Source of the DNA: Latrodectus hesperus
Lineage: Eukaryota > Arthropoda > Arachnida > Araneae > Theridiidae
Reading direction: 5' to 3'
Assembly: GCA_037975125.1 (NCBI GenBank)
Contig: CM075862.1
Span: 78,467,843 to 78,531,842 of the forward strand
Length of the DNA: 64,000 nt
Position 1 is the first letter of the stretch. Each line of letters opens with the position of its first letter. The translations under genes and the position numbers were made by a program. The notes under the pieces were generated by a model. It was not told the origin of the DNA. It ran no database searches and saw only the letters and a list, made by a program, of their open reading frames with translations. This document shows positions 1 through 9,104 of this stretch, piece after piece.

Positions 1-223
1 TAGAAATGACTCTCACGCAGCACTTCAGTTAGCCTGCTAGTACAAGTAATCGTTATATATCATCAAAATTTTTGTAAAGTATCGGAGAGTTCTCAATCAT
101 CTGCTTTTTTTACAAAGTAGACCTGCAGAAATAAAACACGCCTCTATTGAGCTGAGATTCATACGAAAGTGAAAATATCTCCCTTTTAGCACGTCGTATG
201 AAGCAACAATGTTGGGTGCTTCA
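1..223. other. Unassigned sequence at window start
   Basis: No gene, terminal repeat or Pol III promoter was recognised here. The segment borders the 3' end of a LINE copy that begins at about 224, so it is probably flanking or older repeat DNA. Confidence 0.3.
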
Positions 224-395
224 TCATCAGCGTTGGCAAGACAACCCTTTGTGGACCTTGGACTTCTTCAGAAGTCTCTGCCATTCTGCTCTGTTTCCAG
301 AAATTGACCTTCAATTTTTGACTTTAAGTATGGCAAAGTCTTTTTCCAGGCAGTTCTTCCATCTCTTCTTCGGTCTTCCTTTTGGTCTTTAACAG
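224..395 (-). repeat. LINE 3'-end fragment, RTE-like, copy 1
   Basis: The minus strand reads as the extreme C-terminus and 3' end of a non-LTR retrotransposon. It is closely similar to the segment at about 880-1045: the blocks containing ttccagaaattg, tttttgactttaagtatgg and ggcagttcttccat occur in both, in the same order. The minus-strand 3' end carries short TGATGA-type repeats, which is typical of RTE-like LINEs. Seen: the repeat pairing. Inferred: the clade. The copy is severely 5' truncated and non-coding. Confidence 0.7.
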
Positions 396-879
396 AAACG
401 GGCAGCGACATTGTCCACCGTCTCCCGCATGCAATGCGTAATTGCCTGTGATGGCGCTCATGTGGAAAATGTTTGAAATTAATAAAGATTTTTTTCTCTA
501 TGTGTTCTCATCATTGAGCAGTGTCTTGTCTCTGTCGTATGCATTATTCCTCCGTGCGCCTTGAAGAACTGTTTGTATGTGTATAACACGTCGGTTTTCG
601 GACATATCGGTACCGTTTCAACGCTATTTAAGGTTTTCGCATGTGCTGAACATTTTGCGATGGTAAAAAGTAGGCGTTGCCATTCGAAAATTTCGAGTTT
701 CTGTCACTATAACTGTAACCGCGAGGGCCACTGTGTTGCCATTCACAGAATCTCGAGCGCATATCTCAAAAGAACTATATTTGAAGTATCATCTTGATCG
801 GTTAAATAGAATGGACGCTAGAAGTGCAGATGTTGGCAAAGTTTTTTTATAATCACCCTGTATATATATAAATATATCA
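396..879. other. Unassigned sequence between two LINE ends
   Basis: There is no convincing gene. The right part ends in a transposon-end-like string (ataatcaccctgtata, about 851-867), but no inverted partner was found, so no element is called. Confidence 0.3.
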
Positions 880-1345
880 TCGTCAACATTGGCAAGACAG
901 CCCTATGTGGGCCTTGGCCTTCTTCATAAGTCTCTGCCATTCTGACCTGTTTCCAGAAATTGGCCTTTAATTTTTGACTTTAAGTATGGAAAAGTTTTCC
1001 TCCAGGCAGTTCTTCCATGTCTTCTCCGGTCTTCCTTTTGATATTTTACAGAAAAGGATGGCATTGAAGACCTTAAGAGGTATTCTCTTTGCACTCATTC
1101 TCGGATGGTGTACTGCCCATCTCCTTCTGGACAGTTTTATTGATTTGATAATGTCCTCTCTATAGATTTTGCATAGCTCAAAGTTGTACCTTTTTCACCA
1201 GGCGTTATTTTCCAGAACAGCACCAAAAATAGCTATCAGGACCTTTCTCTCAAAAACTGAAAAAGCACTCTTTTCCTTCTTCACCAAGGTCCATGTCTAT
1301 GAGGCATAGGTTAAAACTGTTTTATTCAACGTCTTGTTTAATCTT
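880..1345 (-). pseudogene. RTE-like LINE, C-terminal reverse-transcriptase remnant, copy 2
   Basis: The minus strand translates in broken frames to the C-terminal part of a LINE reverse transcriptase: a SETWTL-like block, then FERKVL, an RRW motif, a GRPEKTWK-like basic block and a terminal KAHIGLSCQ. The same order of motifs occurs in the longer plus-strand relic at 44716-46000, so the two belong to related families. The 3' end near 880 again has a TCATCG/TGATGA-type tail. Stops and frame changes make it non-functional. Clade assignment (RTE/BovB-like) is by motif recognition only. Confidence 0.75.
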
Positions 1346-2026
1346 TGTGTTGGGTCTTTCACCATAACCAATACGAGCTATAATCGCATTCTTTTCTTCG
1401 CATGTCTGTGCACTAATACTCATTTGGTACAAAATTATTGCTCTACCATATTTTTGTTGCACTACCATCACTAGTTACTTTTTGTTCATATTTCCTTTAA
1501 TTTTCGAAATTAAGCCGCTGACTTCCGAATTTTTGCTACGAGTTGCTATACAGTCTCGTTTCGTAACGCTTGTTCACTTTAACGTGTGCTTGCATATATT
1601 TTTTTTATTATAGTTATATATATTATAAAACTGAAGTACTGAAATAAGACTTCACAAATCACACACCTTAAATAAAACGCTTGCAAAAAGACCATATATG
1701 ATAGTAGAAATTATATAAAATAATATGTCCCACGTAAGTAATCTCCAAATCAAACGAAGAACAATAATACGTTAAAAATTATTAATAATTTCAATGCTTC
1801 GAAGTGTTGAACATAAACTAAGGTCATATTTACATCATACAATATTTATATGTTACACTTAAGATGCTCAGGAAAAACTAATAACAATAATAGAATTCTG
1901 AGAAAAATCCCAAATAGAATTCATAAACATGATCGAAAGAAATATATTGATCAAATTTTATATGTTTATCTTTAAATAAAATGAAGATTCATCACACAAG
2001 AAAGGGAACAATCATTCAACATTCTA
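1346..2026. other. AT-rich gap
   Basis: No gene or repeat structure was recognised. The sequence is AT-rich and ends at the TA target duplication of the Tc1 element that starts at 2027. Confidence 0.3.
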
Positions 2027-3418
2027 CACCCATGTCCATAAATTAAGGATAATTCAGAATCACACAGAAATTGAACTCTAAAATAAAAATTTCACATGTA
2101 GAATTATCGCACACATCTTGAAGAATAATATGCAAATAACAAGAAACCACCAGATGGCACCGATAGTACGTCACAATGACAAGAGTGTACGAGAGGTGTT
2201 TATAAGGAATGGTTGCAAAAAAGTAAAATTGTTTACAAGCGCTTTAAAAGCCTTTCAGTGCAATAACCGCATAGTTATGGCACATTTGGATGATGTTTTA
2301 CGTGGTAGAATTATCAGCCGTCAGGAATGTGCCGTATCTATGCGTAATTACAACATTGAATGAGGACCGGTATTTGGTACATACTGCCAAAAGAAGTAAA
2401 CGGAGCACAGCATCAGACTTGTCTCGTCAGCTCTCTTCAGCTACCGGTACGACAGTTTCAAGGTAGACCGTGTACAGACGCTTAGGGCACATTGGTCTAT
2501 ATGCTCGTAGGTCTGTCAGGTGTGTTCCACTTACCACAACTTGCTGTCGCCTGCGGTTAGCCTGGAGTAAAGAGTATGCATTGTGGACACCGCAACAGTG
2601 GTCTTGTGCGATGTTTTCCGACGAGTCCAAGTTTTAGCTATCAGTCTGATTCTCGCCGGACTTTCATCTGGAGAGGGTCAGGTACCCGTTACCACCAAGA
2701 GAACACCATTTGAAGGAACCGTTATGGTGATGCAGAATTGCTAGTTTGGGGAGGTATTATTCTGGGTTCTAGAAACAATCTGCATGTTTAGAATGTAACC
2801 ATGACAGGCCACATCTATCGGGATGTCATTCTGGAACAACAGGTACGTTTGTTTCGGGGCGCCACAGGTGCAGAATTTCTATTTATGGATGAAACCCATC
2901 CTCACCACGCAAACATTTTAGACGACTGCTTTCAATCGGAGGATATTACCCGTATGTACTGGCCAGCATACTCACCGGACTTGAATCCAATAAAGCATGT
3001 GTGGGGCATGCTTGATCGACGAATTGCAACCCGTCAACCCCCTCCCACATGTCTACCTGAACTTCGGAGAACACTGCTTGATGAGTGGTGTAATATTGCC
3101 TAAGATCAGATCGATAATTTGATACTCAGCATGCAAAAGCGTTGTATGCTCTGTATTGCATCGTCCTGGGGGGGGGCATACTATGTATTAACCATCATAC
3201 CAACCATGTTATATTGGTTTTTGAGAATAGGTTCTTTTTTTAAATTTGCTCCAGGGAGTAAAAATCGCAATTTTTATTTTAATGATGTCAAACATATAAC
3301 ATCTTTTTTGCTCTTTACCTTTTGTTTAATAAACAGACTTCACAAATAAGCCACATTTGTTTTGCTTGTCTCTTTCTTTCCCTGAACTTGCATTATCCTT
3401 AGTTTATGAACACGAGTG
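2027..3418 (+). mobile_element. Tc1-like DNA transposon, decayed but with both ends
   Basis: Both ends are visible. The left end (2027 onward, cacccatgtccataaattaa) and the reverse complement of the right end (cactcgtgttcataaactaa) match at most positions over about 28 bp and both continue into ggataat. TA dinucleotides flank the element at 2025-2026 and 3419-3420, which is the target duplication of Tc1/mariner elements. The 1392 bp length is ordinary for the family. It carries one transposase relic in the same orientation. Confidence 0.88.
2277..3199 (+). pseudogene. Tc1-like transposase pseudogene
   Basis: Starts at an ATG giving MAHLDDVLRGRIISR, typical of arthropod Tc1 transposase N-termini. 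The frame breaks within about 30 codons, and recognisable blocks continue in other frames: STASDLSRQLSSATGTTVS, then SDESKF. The longest open piece (2801-3103) covers the catalytic C-terminal half with WPAYSPDLNPIKHVW. Two faults hit the DDE site: the second catalytic region reads FMDETHPHHA with a residue lost relative to the family pattern, and the final acidic residue is Lys (NPIK instead of NPIE). The enzyme is dead. Confidence 0.88.
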
Positions 3419-3968
3419 TACTTCACAGACTGCAGACAACACATTTGACATTTCTTCCGTAATATTTTTCACAATCAGTAAAACAAAACTCACATTAATC
3501 TAACAATAATTGATCGCGTTCTTCGAAATATAATATCCAAAATTCGATCCTAATCATTATTGCACAGTGAAAGATTCTTGTAGTGTATTTCTGCTTTCTG
3601 CAAACATTACTGTCGATTTGGGTACTTGGAATTCCTCAGATTCTTCTAACAATAAATAAGCGATTATGATCACTAGCTATAAAATGTCCTCCCGGAATAC
3701 AATACATTAGATTGCCTCAATGTATTCTCATAGCTAGATTACAATCGTCAGATTGGAAGATCTAACCTCAATCCTACAGTTCTATAAAACAAAAAATATT
3801 ATGTTAGAAAAACTATTCAAGATTTAAAACACACTCTACCAAATATTATTAATTTTCTTCTTTCTGCATACAGCCTTATTTGTGTAGATAATTAATTGTA
3901 GGATTTGCTTCCTTAGAGCCAAAGAATAAGGATTACTATCTATAAAAAGTTTTTTAAGACAGTATGCT
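3419..3968. other. AT-rich gap
   Basis: No coding potential, RNA gene or repeat end was recognised. The left border is the Tc1 target site and the right border is the target-site duplication of the next SINE. Confidence 0.3.
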
Positions 3969-3979
3969 GTGTATGAGTT

Positions 3980-4280
3980 TGTTGTTGCTCCAGCATACTT
4001 CCTCGTACCTAGCCCTGAGTTGGACTCTGACCAGTTAGACAGAAGCAGCTGGATGGGGTCATCATGATTTTGAAGCGGGAACCAAGCAGAAGACCCCCAA
4101 TACTAGGCCTACCACCCCAGAGGTATCATTTCACTTGGAGGACATTGCGACTATGCTCAGTTTTAACGTGCCCTAGCCACCATTAGCGAACACGACGGAT
4201 CTTCGGTTAAGCCCGGATTCGAACTAAATACCTTTCGATATTGAGAACGACACTCTAACCTACCAGGTCACACCTGCACC
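3980..4280 (-). repeat. tRNA-derived SINE A
   Basis: The minus strand begins near 4280 with a tRNA-like head. A box A-like segment (tggtaggttagagtg) and a box B-like segment (gttcgaatccggg) lie in the first 75 nt. An imperfect 11-nt target-site duplication (gtgtatgag plus two bases) is at 3969-3979 and 4281-4291. The 3' end has a short GTT/AAC repeat. Confidence 0.8.
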
Positions 4281-4995
4281 GTGTATGAGCTTATCATGAT
4301 ACAGTAGCTGGGTCACACTTTTCAGAATGAAAGATTCCAGGTTTTATCCCAAACAATAGGATAACAAAACATGGTTGCTGCATTTTTGTTTTCTACAAAC
4401 ACAGTTGATTGAGTGACTGTAGGAGAATGTTCTGTCTCTTTTTTGACTACCTGCTCTTCATAAGAATGAACATGGCTCACTATCTATAAACAAAGATAAT
4501 CTACAAAGAATATGCTTTTTTTTCTTTTCTTTTAAGCTATTAAGTCATTATCTGCATACATTGTGAATCTTCGAAGAGTCGAATAGAAATTTGTCAATTA
4601 ATAAATAATTTACAAAAAAAAAAATCCTCAGTTATCTGGAATTTTTGTTTATTATTGTTTTTAATCAGTAAAATCCAATAGTATTAGAAAGTAAGGTTTT
4701 AATACTATTTTTTGAATAATGGAATGCTTGGGCTTTATCTAATCAATGCTCAAACAATTTAGCAATGGTTTTTGAAATTTCGAAATGGAGATATGACTTT
4801 TAAAAATGATCCACATGGTCACTGATAATTTTCATTTGAAACGGTACTCTTCCAATGATGAGTGATTGAAGCTAAGCAACCCAAACATATCGCGAGAATG
4901 CTGAATTGATAATCCAACACCTTTTCTGGCTTCTTGGGTTAAAATTTAAAATTAGGTAGAAATATTGCCGATAAATCTGTTATTACACTTGGATA

Positions 4996-5361
4996 CAAGC
5001 CAAGCTCGCTATGCCTTGGCAATGCGAATTTAAATCAATAGGGAGCGTCTTTCATTTTAATCAGAGCACCACGCAGGTGAAAGTATGTCTTTGCTCTTTT
5101 TTAAATCCTGCGATAGATGGCACCACCAGAGGATCCACTCCATCAATTTTGACATTGATCTGAAGGGAGAGGAATTTTCTCCAGACCATTGCACCCATGG
5201 TAACTGCTCAACGACCGACAACAGGACTTACGATTCCACAGATTTAACGAGCACGTATATCGCATTTACTCGGTGGGTCTTTGGCGGCATTGGGAATCGA
5301 ACCCCACTCTTCCGGATGGAAAGAGCTGCTGATACCCTAACCACTAGGCTACCACGGTCCC
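4996..5361 (-). repeat. tRNA-headed SINE B, tail shared with SINE E
   Basis: The minus-strand head is tRNA-like: tagcctagtggttagggt resembles box A and ggttcgattccc resembles box B. Its last ~115 nt are clearly homologous (about 85% by eye) to the last ~115 nt of SINE E at 7229-7345, although SINE E has a different head. A near-perfect 11-nt duplication (acacttgKata) flanks it at 4985-4995 and 5362-5372. Confidence 0.82.
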
Positions 5362-5509
5362 ACACTTGTATATTAGTATAGTAAGATATTTTCAATCATG
5401 TTTTTAATGTATATGGTATCTAATTTAAATCAAACTTTTATCGTAATGCGTCATCTATCGGCAACATTTGAAACAAATTTCGAAACATTTATATAAGATT
5501 ACCTTAAAT

Positions 5510-5822
5510 TTTTTTTATTCCAATGGCGGGCACACTTGGGTGATAAACCCTATTCCACAACAAGGCCAGAAACTGCTACTCGTTTATCGTTACCCAGCGG
5601 CCACCTGTGAACCAAGTCACGGAGGCGAGTAGCGTTACCCGTGCCATACCACCACAAACCTGTTTATAGGGTGGGCCACATTCATACAACATCACAGAAG
5701 AGAGGACAGAGAAACACAGAGAGAACAAAGGAGGAAAGAAACATCCATGCCCGAACCGGGATTCAAACCCGGGACCCACAGCTCAGGAGTCAGGAACGCT
5801 AACCACTCAGCCATCGGTCACC
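5510..5822 (-). repeat. tRNA-derived SINE C with 14-bp TSD
   Basis: The minus strand starts at 5822 with a tRNA-like head: tggctgagtggttagcgt (box A-like) and gggtttgaatcccgg (box B-like). A body follows whose catggatg junction is shared with SINE D and SINE G. A perfect 14-bp duplication, agattaccttaaat, lies at 5496-5509 and 5823-5836. The exact duplication suggests a relatively young insertion. Confidence 0.9.
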
Positions 5823-5836
5823 AGATTACCTTAAAT

Positions 5837-6261
5837 ATACTTTATGGTTTGATGCTTTAAATACTTTATGTCGGTCAGTATTTCCAAATAACTGTATTTA
5901 GGGCTCATTGAGGTCAAATGGTAAGATCAGACATTTCGAAGTGTAGGGTTTCGAACTAGATATTAATAAGTGATAAATAACTGGCGATAGATAATGAATT
6001 TATGCTTTCTGCTTGTATATATGCAAGGGAGATTATTTGGATTCTTTTCTCTGCGAACACTGCTCTCATTTTAATAGAAATTCTGACATGAATATTTAAT
6101 ACCTGAATGCTGTACACCTATCTAATAAAAACTTCCTCGGAATTCAATACATGGTAACTTTTTAAATAACTTACAATAGTCTTCAGCTGTTAAATCTTTT
6201 AGCTATTATTCAAATGATTCGTATAATGTTTTATTTGCTTATGGCTTTTTTCAAAACAGTA
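5837..6261. other. AT-rich gap
   Basis: Nothing recognisable between SINE C and SINE D. Confidence 0.3.
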
Positions 6262-6272
6262 AGATCTCAGAG

Positions 6273-6540
6273 GCCGCCCAGCTTGTCTAGTGGTCAGCGT
6301 GATTGACTGCGGATAAGGAAGTCCTGGGTTTAAATCCCAGCTTCGGGCATGGATGTACTTTCTTTCTCTATTTGTCCTTTCCTTGTATGAATGAGGTGTG
6401 CATGGTAGCCTACCCTATAAACGGGTACCTATAGAATGTGTGTACTGAGGAAGTCGGACTCCACACCAAAATATGTTTCAGTTGGAAAAGTGGAGCAGCG
6501 CACCCCATGTTAGCAGCCTAGCTGGCACACGGCAACAACA
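6273..6540 (+). repeat. tRNA-derived SINE D
   Basis: A plus-strand tRNA-like head has a box A-like tagtggtcagcgtg and a box B-like gggtttaaatccc. A catggatg junction and a ccctataaacgggt block follow, resembling SINE C in inverted orientation. An imperfect duplication (agatctcagag at 6262-6272, agagctcagag at 6541-6551) flanks it. Confidence 0.82.
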
Positions 6541-6966
6541 AGAGCTCAGAGATTAAAATCATTATTAAAACTCCATAAGTCAAGAAAGATTTAGTATCCT
6601 TACAAATGACTTTTAAACGGTGAAATCAGATTATAGGTAAGACAGTGAAATTCAGATTTATTGATTGATTGAGCCAATGAAAGCATGAAATAGCTATTAT
6701 TAGGAAATTGTTTATTCGTGCTTAAAAATTAGAATAAAGACAAACAAATTTAGATTTTTTTTTTTTTTTTGTGATACACATAACTTACAGCAAGAAACAA
6801 TCATTAGAATAGTTTACCTGCTAAATGAGTTCTCTCATCCATACTTGTGAATTTAGGTCTTCTATTAACTCTTTATATGAGATTCGCAATGTACAGAATT
6901 CCTAGTTCAATATTGATTTTCCTTTTGTGAAGTTATTTTTACATATTTATATTTACTAACATTATT

Positions 6967-7360
6967 GAGCTCCAGTGGCTCTGTAGCTTCACGCCGCTTC
7001 CCGTAAGCTCAGCAAAGTGAAGCATCATTTGCCGCGGGCAGTGGTTTGGAGGGTGACCACGGTGTACTCTCCTTCACTGGGTTGCTGGAACTCCGTGGGT
7101 TGGGGACGTGTCCATGTTAATCTGTGACGTCCAAAGTCCTTCCGCTGATGTGGCGTGGATGTGGAGAGGAGGGTGCCAGCTCAGGTGCGGCCTCGTCACC
7201 TGACCGTGGCTCAAAATTACGCGCGAGGCACCTTAAAAAGAGCAAAGTCGTACTTTCACCTTCGTGGTGCTCTGATCCAAACGAAAGACGCTCTCTATTT
7301 ACTTAATTCGCACTGCCAAAGGCATAACGAGCTTGGCTTGTCCAAGTGTTGTAAGTAACA
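6967..7360 (+). repeat. 5S-rRNA-headed SINE E (SINE3-like)
   Basis: A 394-bp element is flanked by a perfect 12-bp duplication, actaacattatt, at 6955-6966 and 7361-7372. Its head does not look like a tRNA. The stretch at about 7016-7063 resembles the internal control region of 5S rRNA: aaagtgaagca corresponds to box A, and ttggagggtgacca to the intermediate element and box C side. The last ~115 nt match the tail of the tRNA-headed SINE B. Seen: duplication and tail match. Inferred: 5S origin, from recall of the 5S promoter. Short reading frames here are fortuitous. Confidence 0.78.
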
Positions 7361-7372
7361 ACTAACATTATT

Positions 7373-8158
7373 ATCTGTAGCATACATTTCGATTTCTACT
7401 ATCAATTTGGATTAAATTGGCTTAAAAATATAAAAAAATAATTATTTCATGATGTATTTTATTTAATTCAGCATTTTAAAATTTGTGTTTAGAATGCTTT
7501 ACATTTAGTCAATATACCGTTTATGATTTTAGAAAATATTGTACATAGAAACAAAATACATAATTCCACAATCACAGCATATTTTTTGATCAGTCAATCT
7601 TACGAGAAAATTCGGTAAGTATATATATCAAAAGTTTTTATAAAAAAAGCTTTAGCATCTTCATCTAATTCTAGTCGCACTGCATAATTGCGAAATGAGG
7701 CATTTTTATAATATTGAATGCGACTGGGTAGTATAAAATCATTTCTAAAACTTATTCAACACAGCTGGCAACAATCAAATCTTATGCGTTGTATAACATT
7801 TTCTCAATTTCTTAGTAATCAGTTTTGAAATATTATAAGAGGATGTAAAATCATCGTCGAATTTTTTTAATGAGATTGCTAGTAAACCTAAAACTCTAAC
7901 GGTACCTACAGAAACTTGTCCATGATGTTTGTGAAAAATGACAAATCTTAATTTCATTTATTAAGATGAGTTTTTGCAAATGTACTTCTGCAAAAAAATT
8001 GTTGTATTGCCTCAATAGATAACATTTTGTTTCGAAGTAAACTCATTGATAGTTGCGAATTCTTCCGTGAAAGAATAAATCTGAATTTTTTTAACACTCG
8101 AACTTGTATTCATAACATTTCTTTACATGAACATCGTTACCAGAAGCAAAATGATGAT
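7373..8158. other. AT-rich gap
   Basis: No coding exon, RNA gene or repeat end was recognised. No upstream exon of the Gbeta paralog was found here. Confidence 0.3.
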
Positions 8159-8169
8159 GGAGAGATAAC

Positions 8170-8448
8170 TAAACTAAACTCCATGGCACGACAGCCCATG
8201 TGGGCCAAGGCCTACAGTGCCCATAACTGTTTTCATGACTGAGAGCCCTAGGGTGAAAAGCATATGTCCCAGTTAGGTGGTCAGCCTAACATAAGACCCC
8301 CAGTGTTTAGTTTCCAAGCATGGTTGGTACTCAGTTAATCGACCCACTGAAGGGATGAAAGGGTGAGTCGACCTTGCCCAACCCGAGGATCGAACCTCGG
8401 ACCTGTGTCATGGGGGCGTGAAACGCTGCCACTAAGCCACCGGGCTTC
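8170..8448 (-). repeat. tRNA-derived SINE F with LINE-like 3' tail
   Basis: The minus-strand head reads gcccggtggcttagtggcag (box A-like) and ggttcgatcctcgg (box B-like). A perfect 11-bp duplication, ggagagataac, lies at 8159-8169 and 8449-8459. The minus-strand 3' end contains ggcccacatgggctgt, which closely matches the 3' end of the LINE fragments at 224-395 and 880-1345 (ggcccacatagggctgt). A short TTTAG repeat tail follows. Confidence 0.88.
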
Positions 8449-8459
8449 GGAGAGATAAC

Positions 8460-9032
8460 ACATTTCTCAAAATTAATAAATTCAAACCATGACAAAGAAA
8501 TAATAATCATACTTTCATGTGCAATTAGTGGCACATGAAGAGTCAGTCACCTGAAAGAGGTAAACACACTTCACACAACAAAGAAATTTTGCCAGTGTCA
8601 GTTTCTTCAAAGTCTTCTTACCTAGAATACAAATTCATCTTGCATTTTTAGAATTGCAAAAGTTCGTTTTATTGCTCGTATAAACGGTTATAAGTTGGCT
8701 ATAATCAATTTAATAAATCATTGTGATATTTTAAAGTTAACTTCGATTGCCACAAAATATGTACACTACCGCATAAAACAAATTCACTGTTCTCACTCTA
8801 ATCTCATTGGCCTCAATATTATAAACTCCGTAGAGAACTAATGCTATATATAGAACATTATTGTGTAAATTAAAAGGGAAGACATTTTTAAATTTATACA
8901 ATTGATATTTTAATAACAACCTTTATTTACAACTGTTATCATTCTTTATTAGACAAAATGAGAAAAATAATGCAAGACTGTATGTTTTAACAACTGTAAA
9001 AAATTTTAGTAAAGATTTTTTTCATTTTTTAG
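8460..9032. other. AT-rich stretch upstream of the first visible Gbeta-paralog exon
   Basis: This precedes exon 9033-9104. It contains the intron acceptor (polypyrimidine run ending ...tttttttag at 9032) but no earlier exon could be recognised. Confidence 0.4.
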
Positions 9033-9104
9033 TTATGGGATATTAGAGATGGAGAATGCAAACAAACTTTCTGGGGCCATGAATCTGATGTAAATTCAGT
9101 TTGT
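9033..9104 (+). CDS. Gbeta paralog exon, homologous to Gbeta1 exon 6
   Basis: Encodes [20 protein letters not shown] and four further residues (24 codons, phase 0 at both ends). The acceptor is tttttagTTA and the donor TGTgtaagt. 19 of 24 residues equal the complete Gbeta1 exon at 39541-39612. Confidence 0.92.

Noticed and set aside
851..867. Isolated transposon-end-like string ataatcaccctgtata
   Set aside because: No inverted partner or target duplication could be found, so no element boundary is supported.
5085..5779. Short open frames at 5085-5381 (plus) and 5576-5779 (minus)
   Set aside because: They cover SINE B and SINE C; the apparent coding comes from tRNA-like heads.
7124..7358. 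Overlapping short open frames near 7.1-7.36 kb
   Set aside because: They lie inside SINE E, flanked by its 12-bp duplication, and have no protein similarity I recognise.
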